Assembly (NCBI GenBank): GCA_030600975.1
Contig: JAUVUL010000028.1
Coordinates: forward strand, 1 to 9,769
Direction: 5' to 3'
Source of the DNA: Candidatus Aegiribacteria sp.
Lineage (GTDB): Bacteria; Fermentibacterota; Fermentibacteria; Fermentibacterales; JCC-6
Length of the DNA stretch: 9,769 nucleotides
The position numbers and the translations under genes are program-made. Positions within the stretch are counted from its first letter, which is position 1; each line of letters begins with the position of its first letter. Below the pieces are notes generated by a model. That model saw only the letters and a list, made by a program, of their open reading frames with translations, did not search any database and had not been told where the DNA came from. This document shows, in pieces, positions 1 to 7,196 of the stretch.

Positions 1-818
1 GATTGCACCGAGGTCGGATCAAGAAGGGTAAGCCCGTGACCTATCCTCTCGGCGTAAAGATCGGTAATCGCCTGATAAATGCTTTCCGGACCGTACGCCT
101 CACCTGCATGGACTGTTTTCCTGAGGAAATGCCCCTGGGCTTTCGTGAATGCTTCCAGGTGATTCAGTGCCGGCCAGCCCGCTTCTGAACCGGCAAGGTC
201 TATTCCAACCGCAGGAAGACCCTCTTCCCACCTTGCTCTGGCAACCGCTTCCTCAAGCTCCAGCGATGCCAGGGCGAACACCCTCTCCCTGTCGATGAAA
301 TTATGCATTTCAAAGAATCTTCTATACCAGTCGGAGAATGCAGGTGTAAAGAATCTCATGGCGCAGGAGATGATTCCATAGTGAAAGGGAGGTTCAAGAC
401 CGTCGATCACTTCCCTGCGGTTATTGAATTCTTCCTTCGCGCGGAGAAGGCCGTCATTAACCGCCCGGATGCATTCGATAATATCCATATCATCACTCGC
501 GTGAAGCTGGGGGGCGAATCTGACCTCTATATATCTTACGCCTTCCTGCTGATTATCAACTGCGACTTCGTAGCTGATCCGCTCAAGTTGCTCCCTGGTT
601 TTCATGACTGCAGTGGTGTAGGCGAAGCCGGTGAGGTATTCGTTCAAATCTCTGTAGTTATCCTTGAATACAGTCTCCCTAAGACCCTCTTCAGTGTATG
701 AAGGAAGCTCTACTCCGGATTCCCTCGCCAGTTCAATAAGAGTTGATAATCGAAGAGAACCGTCCAGATGCAGGTGAAGATCTGTCTTTGGAAGTTTTTT
801 CAGAAATGCGTGATTCAT
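1..818 (-). CDS. add: Adenosine deaminase, 3' end cut by the window edge
   Basis: Reading the minus strand from ATG at 818 gives 272 residues with no stop before the edge. The family (metal-dependent amidohydrolase fold) deaminates adenosine or a close relative to inosine in the cytoplasm during purine salvage. Visible signatures: PKTDLHLHLDGS near the N-terminus with zinc ligands H15 and H17; VHAGE with zinc ligand H237 and catalytic E240; RIGHG with H261. The later Asp zinc ligand lies outside the window. The start is supported by an AAAGG motif 8 nt upstream. It lies 24 nt after the stop of the barrel protein gene, so the two are probably co-transcribed. The distance from H17 to H237 (220 residues) exceeds that of mouse ADA (about 197) and E. 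coli Add (about 183), pointing to an insertion around residues 130-200. Adenosine is the default substrate; a related nucleoside or adenine is possible. Confidence 0.93.
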   Translation of the reverse strand, partial: MNHAFLKKLPKTDLHLHLDGSLRLSTLIELARESGVELPSYTEEGLRETVFKDNYRDLNEYLTGFAYTTAVMKTREQLERISYEVAVDNQQEGVRYIEVRFAPQLHASDDMDIIECIRAVNDGLLRAKEEFNNRREVIDGLEPPFHYGIISCAMRFFTPAFSDWYRRFFEMHNFIDRERVFALASLELEEAVARARWEEGLPAVGIDLAGSEAGWPALNHLEAFTKAQGHFLRKTVHAGEAYGPESIYQAITDLYAERIGHGLTLLDPTSVQ

Positions 819-842
819 CAATACTACCTTTCGTAATATTTG

Positions 843-1892
843 TCAGAAGAGCTCTCCGAGTCCCATCTGTATACCCAGTCCCTCGGGGGACATGGCAAAA
901 TCTGCCCTTAGAGATCCACCGCCTGGTAGAGATATCCTTGCTCCCAGGCCTCCATCGAGGTGGAACCGATTCCACCTGCTCTCATCCAGGTGATCCGCCA
1001 CTTGGCCGGCATCTCCAAACAGAACCAGGGAAAAATCCATTGTGTTGTTATCATCAATCGGGAAAGAGACTATTTTCTGCCTCAGTTCCAGGTTAGCCAG
1101 GAGCGTCCAGTTTCCTCCGAATCTTGCGTCATTGTAGCCGCGGAGCCCGGAACTGCCTCCAAGGGAGGGTAGAAATGGAAACGGTGTTGAAGCCGTTCCG
1201 ACATGTCTTTCAACCTTCATCCGGAACGCCGGGGTTGTAGAACTGCCTATGGGCATGAATACTGCGAGTGCGCATTCCGTACTGGAATACGAGATGTCGC
1301 TGCCCAGCTGTATGTCGTATCCCGCAGATACGTAACCATTTATAAGAACCGGGATTGACCAGTTCCCCTCGATAAACGGACCTGTGGTCCAGATTGAGCA
1401 GTATTCATCCGTTGGTGACTGACTCCAGAGCTGCTCATCGGATCTGTTGTATACAGTGGAATGTCTGCAGAGAAGGCCTCCTGTCATGACAATGCCCTGT
1501 GCAGGGCTGAAATTGTAGGAACCGGAGAAATCCTGTATTTCAGAATAGTAGTTTACGTAAAGCTCGTTATCACCCTGGTTGCCCCATCCGAAGAATTTTC
1601 TGTCTCTGCTTACATAATAACTGGCGTTCAATATGACTAACCCATTGCCTGCGGGAAACAGAAGCTTTGGCTCGGCGGATATGCTTCCATCTGTGTACGC
1701 GTAAGCCATTGCGCTGAATGCAAAAGGCTTGAAGGGAGGTATCATATTATGATTAACTACGCTTCCAATAAGAACGCCTGAACTGGAACTATAACTGAGT
1801 AACGGAAATATCCTCCATGCGTGAAGGGGAAGGGCACAGAGTAGCGCAATCAGAATGATTATGGTTTTTGTTCTGAATTTCATGATCTCCAT
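843..1892 (-). CDS. Outer-membrane beta-barrel protein, BamA/Omp85 (surface antigen D15)-like, no POTRA domains
   Basis: The 349-residue product begins with a signal peptide (KFRTKTIIILIALLCA, cleavage probably after the Ala at 25), so it is exported. The rest is rich in alternating aromatic and small residues typical of outer-membrane strands. The best signature is LGGSSGLRGYNDARFGG at 244-260, matching the (V/L)RGY/F motif of the Omp85 barrel; GDAGQV (293-298) and GGLGARI (314-320) are also typical of the last strands. The protein ends in Phe, as expected of a BAM-targeting signal. There is no room for periplasmic POTRA domains, so it is barrel-only, unlike BamA or TamA. Its role (pore, lipid or protein translocation) cannot be read from the sequence. 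The start may instead be the ATG at 1883, preceded by GGATGGAG, which gives a cleaner signal peptide. It is first in the minus-strand unit, upstream of adenosine deaminase. Confidence 0.8.
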   Translation of the reverse strand: MEIMKFRTKTIIILIALLCALPLHAWRIFPLLSYSSSSGVLIGSVVNHNMIPPFKPFAFSAMAYAYTDGSISAEPKLLFPAGNGLVILNASYYVSRDRKFFGWGNQGDNELYVNYYSEIQDFSGSYNFSPAQGIVMTGGLLCRHSTVYNRSDEQLWSQSPTDEYCSIWTTGPFIEGNWSIPVLINGYVSAGYDIQLGSDISYSSTECALAVFMPIGSSTTPAFRMKVERHVGTASTPFPFLPSLGGSSGLRGYNDARFGGNWTLLANLELRQKIVSFPIDDNNTMDFSLVLFGDAGQVADHLDESRWNRFHLDGGLGARISLPGGGSLRADFAMSPEGLGIQMGLGELF

Positions 1893-1969
1893 CCGAACTG
1901 AATAAAATATACTGTACCTGTTCAGTAATGAATAATTATATTAAACCAAATATAGAAAGTGGAGGTCTC
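1893..1969. promoter_or_regulatory. AT-rich divergent intergenic region, putative bidirectional promoter
   Basis: This is the only spacer between the minus-strand pair and the plus-strand operon, and it is clearly richer in A and T than the genes beside it. TATATT at 1937-1942 could be a -10 box for the plus strand, and the complement of 1906-1911 also reads TATATT for the minus strand. Neither has a convincing -35 box at 16-18 bp, so the exact promoters are not assigned. Position and composition are the evidence; the promoter role is inferred. Confidence 0.4.
1961..1965 (+). promoter_or_regulatory. GGAGG ribosome binding site that selects a TTG start
   Basis: A perfect GGAGG lies 4 nt before an in-frame TTG at 1970. 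The ATG at 1928 in the same frame has no recognisable Shine-Dalgarno sequence and would add 14 residues of non-homologous character (NNYIKPNIESGG). GT2 enzymes of this family normally begin a few residues before the IVPTYNE motif, which fits the TTG. Confidence 0.65.
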
Positions 1970-2677
1970 TTGAAAACACCTTTGATTATCGTTCCCACCT
2001 ACAATGAGCTTGAGAATATAAGAAATCTGATCCCGGTTCTTCTGGGCCTGCCTGTGAAACCCGATGTTCTTGTGGTAGATGATAACAGCCCTGATGGAAC
2101 AGGAGATGCTGTCCTTGAATTCGAGTCAACCGGCAGGACACATCTTCTCAGCCGCCCGATGAAGGCAGGTCTGGGACAGGCTTACATCGCTGGTTTCCAG
2201 TGGGCACTGGAGAGAGATGAATTCGATCCGATCATCCAGATGGATGCAGACTTTTCGCACAAGCCTGAAAAGGTTGTAGAACTGGTGAATGCCCTTAAAG
2301 AATACGATTTTGTAATAGGTTCCCGATACTGCAGCGGCGTTAACGTGGTGAACTGGCCTCTATCAAGGCTTCTTCTCTCCTGGTTCGCAAACAGGTATAC
2401 AAAACTGATAACCGGACTGCCTGTGGAAGATGCCACCGGCGGATTCAAGGCATTCAGGAGAGAAGCTCTTAAGAAGCTTGATCTCACTGACATTAAATCT
2501 GATGGTTATTCATTTCAGATTGAGGTTACTTACAAACTTTTCAATTCGGGCTGTTCTATAACGGAAGTGCCTATAGTCTTTGTTGACAGACACGCAGGTA
2601 CCTCTAAAATGACCAAAAGCATCGTTTGGGAAGCCGTATGGATGGTGTGGCATCTTCGTTTCCCATGGCTGTTTTGA
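1970..2677 (+). CDS. Polyprenyl/dolichyl-phosphate mannose synthase-like glycosyltransferase (GT2, DPM1 type)
   Basis: The 235-residue protein (TTG start) moves a sugar, typically mannose from GDP-mannose, onto a polyprenyl phosphate at the cytoplasmic face of the membrane, giving a lipid-linked donor for GT-C enzymes. Motifs in order: IVPTYNELENI (7-17), VVDDNSPDGTG (35-45), AGLGQAYIAGFQWAL (66-80), the metal-binding DADFSH (92-97), IGSRYCSG, and EDATGGFKAFRR. Its length matches single-domain DPM1-type enzymes; there is no C-terminal membrane domain. An ATG at 1928 is an alternative start but has no ribosome site. It leads the plus-strand operon, and the GT-C enzyme four genes on at 5904 is a natural user of its product. 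The sugar could be glucose or another hexose, since GT2 members of this clade differ in donor. Confidence 0.9.
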   Translation: MKTPLIIVPTYNELENIRNLIPVLLGLPVKPDVLVVDDNSPDGTGDAVLEFESTGRTHLLSRPMKAGLGQAYIAGFQWALERDEFDPIIQMDADFSHKPEKVVELVNALKEYDFVIGSRYCSGVNVVNWPLSRLLLSWFANRYTKLITGLPVEDATGGFKAFRREALKKLDLTDIKSDGYSFQIEVTYKLFNSGCSITEVPIVFVDRHAGTSKMTKSIVWEAVWMVWHLRFPWLF

Positions 2678-2692
2678 GAAGTCTCTGCTGAT

Positions 2693-4939
2693 ATGATAGC
2701 ATCTTACCTTGCTCTAACGATCATTAGCAGCATTTCCTTCAACTGGGGTTTTGAAACATCCCAGTCCTACATATCCTCTATTGTGCCGGACGATGATGGT
2801 ACCATTTGGTGTGCAACCGCCGGCGGGATAATTCATTACGATCCGGGAAATGGTTGGCTTGACAGCCTTTCATACCCTGATCAAATGCCATGGATAAGCG
2901 CCATAGATCTGCATTTTGTTGATTCTCAAATGTGGGTTGCTACAGGTGGAGGGGGTTTAGCTCTGCTGCAGGAGGATAATACCTGGAAGGTTTTCTCCTC
3001 CTATGAAGGTATTCCGGGTTCCGGATACGTTTATTCTATTTATGAAGGTGGAGGATTTATATGGGTCGGTAGCGATGGTGGCCTATCGCGCGGGAATACC
3101 GATAGCTTCATACCCATAGACGCCAGTCTTACTGGCGGAGCCTTCACAGCTACTGAGGTGACGGATATTACAGGTATCGGTAATACAATGTACCTTGCAA
3201 CCGACAGGGGAGTGTACTCCCTTGATCTCAGCGGTAGCGTTTTCAATCCAGAATCCTGGACAAGTTATGAGGATTCAACACTGGCTCTTGGAATAGATAA
3301 CATTTACATAGCATCCGCCGATTCCGTTTTCGGATACGGCTCCGGTGGAGTCTCCCAGATGATGGGTGACAGTTGGATACGACTACTGGACTATTCCGCA
3401 AGCGCTGATTCGGTTGTAACCGGGTTACTTATTACTGAAGATGGTCTCATCGCGGCATCCAGGAAGATTCTGCTTTACAATGGCGGAACCTGGGAGTATT
3501 ACGGGTCTGGATATCCGAATGCAAGCTATGCTTCGTGTCTTAACGAGGTTTTTGGAAGAATATGGTGCGGTTACGGTTTGCTTGCTGCGAATTGCCGTGA
3601 CACGGGTAACGGACTTGGCTATCTTGATAATGGAACCTGGGAAAGCCTTCCCGTACCTGGTATGGGTGGGCCAAGCTGCTATCAGATGGCCAGGGATGAA
3701 GACAGAATGTACATAGGCAGTCATCGGATCGGTCTAATGGCGTTCTACCCAGACAGCGGCTGGGCAGCTTTCAACAACCGTACAGCTGATATGCCACGTT
3801 CTCTCAGAACCTACTCAGCAGCAAAATCCGGATGCTTGGGGATCTGGACAGGATCCTTCCACTGGGGTCTCACATGGATAGACGACAGGGAGACATATTC
3901 CATGGATGACGATACCCTCATAACCTACGTCTCGGATTCACTTTCAGGCCTTCCACCTGACGTCGTTCAGATTGTGACGCCCCTTCTTAATAACCAGGTG
4001 GTAATGCTGACATCTCAATGTGGAGCCCTGCTGGTCGCACAGGAGGCGTTCTGGCAGACACCCGATGAGCCCAGCGGTATCGTAGCAGTATCCGGCGAAC
4101 CTGAGGACGGTACCCTTCAATGGACTACAAGGGTCGAGATTGATGGCCTTGCGAATAAGAACATACAGATGATATTTCCTTGCGGAGACGACAGTCTATG
4201 GATAGCGTTTGCATCGGAAAACGGTTGTCAGCTGCTTGTCCACGGAGGAGATCCCATAGATAAATCCTTGGATACATGGTATCCTGGATACGGACAGGCA
4301 TACAGTACCTCCTGGGGACTTTCCTCGAACAAAGTTTTCTGCTTTGCAAGGAATGCTGATGGAGACATTCTGGCTGGAACCGGGAACGGTATAAGCCGCT
4401 GGAATGGTGACCAGTTTGTTGATGTAGTCGGAGTATCCGGGTCGATAAAGGCCATGCAGGTGGACAACAATGGAGTGATCTGGTGTATGACTGAATCTGC
4501 GATTTACAGTATTGACGGAGGAGATGTAACCGAATTTACCCGTTCGAATTCAATATACATTTCAACGAACAGAATGGAGAATGAATTCAGCTCAATAAAC
4601 CCTGAGGACGGATCGGTGTACTTTTCATCAATCATAGGTCTGTGGTCGATTTTTTCCCAACAGAGCCATGAGGAAAGCCCGGATCTGCTCTTCTACCCTC
4701 AACCTTTCCTCCCTGCAGAGGAAGAACTGCACATTGTATGGTCAGGGTCAGATGATCGGATTGAGGTTAAATTCTTCTCCCTGACGGGTGAATACCTGGG
4801 TTGTGTTCAGGCGGATAGTTGGGAAGAATGGACCTGGGATGGAATACTGGATGGAGCACCTCTGGCCAGCGGCGTTTATATCGTGCTTGTTGAAACAGAC
4901 AGCGATTCATTCAGCAGTAAAATCACGGTAGTCAGATGA
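2693..4939 (+). CDS. Secreted beta-propeller protein (two-component-regulator propeller repeats) with FlgD/T9SS-like C-terminal domain
   Basis: The 748-residue protein starts with a short hydrophobic segment (IASYLALTIISSISF) that can serve as a signal peptide. It then carries about nine blade-like repeats of the form D-x-DG-x-(I/L)-W-x-(A/G)-T-x-x-G-(I/L), as in DDDGTIWCATAGGI (33-46), GGGFIWVGSDGGL (119-131), NTMYLATDRGVYSLD, DGDILAGTGNGISRW (556-570) and NNGVIWCMTESAIYSIDGG. These resemble the sensor propellers of hybrid two-component systems, but no transmembrane, kinase or DNA-binding part follows. Residues 664-748 form an Ig-like domain with YPQPFLP, FFSLTGEYLG, WDGILDGAPLASGVYIV and a final KITVVR, the pattern of FlgD-Ig/T9SS-type C-termini. 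It begins 15 nt after the GT2 gene and overlaps the next start by ATGA. It is probably a surface or secreted protein; the ligand is unknown. Being embedded in a glycan operon suggests it is modified by, or binds, that glycan. Confidence 0.82.
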   Translation: MIASYLALTIISSISFNWGFETSQSYISSIVPDDDGTIWCATAGGIIHYDPGNGWLDSLSYPDQMPWISAIDLHFVDSQMWVATGGGGLALLQEDNTWKVFSSYEGIPGSGYVYSIYEGGGFIWVGSDGGLSRGNTDSFIPIDASLTGGAFTATEVTDITGIGNTMYLATDRGVYSLDLSGSVFNPESWTSYEDSTLALGIDNIYIASADSVFGYGSGGVSQMMGDSWIRLLDYSASADSVVTGLLITEDGLIAASRKILLYNGGTWEYYGSGYPNASYASCLNEVFGRIWCGYGLLAANCRDTGNGLGYLDNGTWESLPVPGMGGPSCYQMARDEDRMYIGSHRIGLMAFYPDSGWAAFNNRTADMPRSLRTYSAAKSGCLGIWTGSFHWGLTWIDDRETYSMDDDTLITYVSDSLSGLPPDVVQIVTPLLNNQVVMLTSQCGALLVAQEAFWQTPDEPSGIVAVSGEPEDGTLQWTTRVEIDGLANKNIQMIFPCGDDSLWIAFASENGCQLLVHGGDPIDKSLDTWYPGYGQAYSTSWGLSSNKVFCFARNADGDILAGTGNGISRWNGDQFVDVVGVSGSIKAMQVDNNGVIWCMTESAIYSIDGGDVTEFTRSNSIYISTNRMENEFSSINPEDGSVYFSSIIGLWSIFSQQSHEESPDLLFYPQPFLPAEEELHIVWSGSDDRIEVKFFSLTGEYLGCVQADSWEEWTWDGILDGAPLASGVYIVLVETDSDSFSSKITVVR

Positions 4940-5904
4940 TGTCTATTAGACAGATTGAACCCGGTGACAGAAACGACTGGACGGATTTCGTCCTCCGCTC
5001 GAATAATGGCACTGTTTTCAATTCACCAGATTTTCTGGATTATCATCCGGAAGGCAGATTCAGGAACCATCACCTTATTGTTGAAAGCAAAAATGGTATC
5101 GAATCCGTAATCCCGGGTGCTTTGGCTGAAAGGGAGGATGGGATATGGTTCAGATCTTATCCGGGAGCTTCCTACGGTGGCCCGGTATTCAGCGATACCC
5201 TTGGTCTGAGCAGAATCGAAAAAATAGTTGACGAACTCATATCCTATTGCAGTTCTCAGGGATTCCGGGGGATTGAAATGACCCCCCCTCCAATAGTCTA
5301 TTACCGCAGACCCCATAACTACCTGGAATTCTCCCTTATAAAGCGTGGATTCGAGTACAGGAAGAGGGAACTGACGGCAGTAATAGATCTCAGCAGGCTT
5401 GGAGAAGAACTCAGACTGGGTTTTCGATCATCCGCACTGAGAGGGGTAAGGAAAGCAGTCAAGAGTGGTGTAACAGTTGAAGAAAACCCGGATTTCTCAC
5501 TTTTTTATCATGTGCTGGAATCCAACCTCCAGCAGCGTCATAATGTCAAGCCTACACATTCGCTTGAGGAGCTTGAGAAGCTCCGGAACCTGCTGGGGAG
5601 AGACCATATCACACAGTTTATCGCTATGAAAGGTGGAGAGGTTCTTGCGGGAATGGTTATGTTCCATTGTAATCCAAGGGTTACACTTGCGTTCTATATC
5701 TCCCATGACCAGGAACATCAGGCATTCAGACCAGTTAATCTGGTTTATATGGAAGTCATAAGATGGGCCAAGCAGATGGGGTATCATTATATGGATCTTG
5801 GAACGTTTACCCTGAACATGGATATCAACCACGGTCTCTGCAGGTTCAAGGAGTCCTTTTCAGCGAGAGGTATCTTCAGAAACACACTGTTCGGAAGCAT
5901 TTAG
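4936..5904 (+). CDS. FemAB/GNAT-like transferase (BioF2/Acetyltransf_6 family)
   Basis: The 322-residue soluble protein has a FemAB-like double-GNAT layout. Visible markers are SYPGASYGGPVF (74-85), FRSSALRGVRKAVKSG (163-178; a basic stretch typical of the family), an FIAMKGGEVLAGMVMF strand pair, and a closing YMDLGTFTLNMDINHGLCRFKESF block (285-308), equivalent to the D-G-x-G...RFK-x-F signature. Relatives add an amino acid to peptidoglycan precursors or an acyl group to sugars of exported polysaccharides. In this operon, acylation or aminoacylation of a glycan intermediate is the likelier role. Its ATG overlaps the previous stop by 4 nt (ATGA), implying translational coupling; a second ATG at 4939 is an equally possible start. 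The substrate cannot be read from the sequence. Confidence 0.8.
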   Translation: MMSIRQIEPGDRNDWTDFVLRSNNGTVFNSPDFLDYHPEGRFRNHHLIVESKNGIESVIPGALAEREDGIWFRSYPGASYGGPVFSDTLGLSRIEKIVDELISYCSSQGFRGIEMTPPPIVYYRRPHNYLEFSLIKRGFEYRKRELTAVIDLSRLGEELRLGFRSSALRGVRKAVKSGVTVEENPDFSLFYHVLESNLQQRHNVKPTHSLEELEKLRNLLGRDHITQFIAMKGGEVLAGMVMFHCNPRVTLAFYISHDQEHQAFRPVNLVYMEVIRWAKQMGYHYMDLGTFTLNMDINHGLCRFKESFSARGIFRNTLFGSI

Positions 5905-7196
5905 TGGAACCACTTCAAAAATCCCGCCTATACGCTGTGATTCTTCTGTGGGCAGCACTGCTCACGCTTGTTTTCGGCGGGAGAATGTACACAACAGATG
6001 TACTTGCCCAGTATGAGATTGCTGAATCGTTCACAGGTCAGAGATCATTCATGACGGTTTCGGGGGATTACGGCTGGACAGTTCAGGGTACCAGGCCCGG
6101 TCTTTTCGTTCCCCACGGAGCAGGATTCTCAATCCTCCTTATCCCTGCAGTAATTGCGGGAAAATTCCTGGGCCTCAACGGCAGCAAGCTTGTAATGACT
6201 CTGTTGAACGCAGGTTTCAGCCTGGCGCTGATTGGTTTCTGGTACGCCTCCGCCGTTAAAAGGTACTCCGAGGTGCCCGTTCTGCGATTCATTGCAGTTG
6301 CCATATGTGGAATGGTTCTTGTTTACGGAAAAATGACTTTCGATGTCACTGCCGCCGCCGCCGCCGCCATGGCAGGTTTCTACTTTTCACTCCACGGTCG
6401 AATGTTCTCAGCCGGCTTATGTCTCGGGCTAGCCATCTTTATACGAGCTGACAGCCTGCTTCTGCTTCCTCTGTTCTGGAACGACTGGAGGAGTATGAAA
6501 AAACTTATCAGAGGGTTAATTCCCTTTATCCTCCTTATACTCTTCCTGAACTGGTACAGGTTTGGAAATCCATTCCTTGACGGCCATAGGCAGGATCCCG
6601 CAATTGCTATTGAACTGTTCAAAGGAGGTATACCCGGGCTCCTTATGAGTCCCGGCAAGGGCCTTATATACTATGCTCCACTATGTATATTCGCGCTTTT
6701 CTTCCAGAAGGACTGGAGGCTCTGGACCCCATTTGTTCTTTCACTCTTTTTTCATGGAATGCTCCATGACTGGTCAGGTGGCATAGGATGGGGACCCCGT
6801 TTTCTTTTTACCACACTGCCGTTTCTGCTTCTGCCGTTGTCCTTCAAGGGCGCCGGAGGTAAGCTTTTCTGGATAATTGCAATACTGGGTATTATCGTCT
6901 GTATTCCCGCCTGTTGGAGCAATTCCAGTCTGCTGGAGCAGGTCGCGGGTGCTGACCTGTTCGATGAGCCTTCACGGCAGGCAGTGCTCTGGACCTTTTC
7001 ATCATCTCCACTTGTTTCAGCATTCAGGAATTTCGCAGCAGGGGTGCCTGATCTTTTTGGAGCAACTGCAGCAGCTTCCGCCGGAATTTCAGCCTGGATT
7101 GGGATCCTTGCCCAGATAGCAGCCGCAGCGGTATTAGCCGCAGCTGGAATGATTGTACTGAAGAACAGTCGCTGCATCGGGAAGAGTGTATCATGA
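5904..7196 (+). CDS. Polytopic membrane glycosyltransferase, GT-C superfamily (ArnT/PMT/GT39-like)
   Basis: Starting at GTG 5904 (GGAAG 6 nt upstream, 1-nt overlap with the previous stop) gives 430 residues with about ten hydrophobic segments. An ATG at 5763 is open in the same frame but lies wholly within the upstream coding sequence and adds polar, non-membrane residues, so it was rejected. GT-C features: after the first helix, an external loop with an acidic residue in YTTDVLAQYEIA (D32, candidate catalytic base); the PHGAGFSILLIP stretch; MSPGKGLIYYAP (248-259); and WSGGIGWGPRFLF (290-302), both recurrent in phospholipid carrier-dependent glycosyltransferases. Such enzymes take sugar from polyprenyl-phosphate donors on the outer side of the inner membrane, which fits the GT2 synthase at the head of the operon. 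The acceptor (lipid, protein or polysaccharide) is unknown. Confidence 0.8.
   Translation: MEPLQKSRLYAVILLWAALLTLVFGGRMYTTDVLAQYEIAESFTGQRSFMTVSGDYGWTVQGTRPGLFVPHGAGFSILLIPAVIAGKFLGLNGSKLVMTLLNAGFSLALIGFWYASAVKRYSEVPVLRFIAVAICGMVLVYGKMTFDVTAAAAAAMAGFYFSLHGRMFSAGLCLGLAIFIRADSLLLLPLFWNDWRSMKKLIRGLIPFILLILFLNWYRFGNPFLDGHRQDPAIAIELFKGGIPGLLMSPGKGLIYYAPLCIFALFFQKDWRLWTPFVLSLFFHGMLHDWSGGIGWGPRFLFTTLPFLLLPLSFKGAGGKLFWIIAILGIIVCIPACWSNSSLLEQVAGADLFDEPSRQAVLWTFSSSPLVSAFRNFAAGVPDLFGATAAASAGISAWIGILAQIAAAAVLAAAGMIVLKNSRCIGKSVS
6351..6368 (+). repeat. (GCC)6 trinucleotide repeat inside the GT-C gene
   Basis: Six perfect tandem GCC units encode a run of six alanines within a hydrophobic segment (residues 150-155 of the GT-C enzyme). 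Gain or loss of a unit would keep the frame and change helix length by one residue, so this is not an on/off switch. Confidence 0.9.

Noticed and set aside
303..701. Plus-strand open frame of 132 codons
   Set aside because: It is antisense to the adenosine deaminase, whose motifs on the minus strand are unambiguous; the plus-strand translation has no recognisable features.
5282..5288. Run of seven C residues in the FemAB-like gene, considered as a phase-variation tract
   Set aside because: The run is short and falls on Thr-Pro-Pro codons in an intact frame; nothing suggests length variation.
5763..5903. N-terminal extension of the GT-C gene from ATG 5763
   Set aside because: It lies entirely within the FemAB-like coding sequence and encodes polar residues unlike a GT-C N-terminus; GTG 5904 has a well-spaced GGAAG and abuts the upstream stop.
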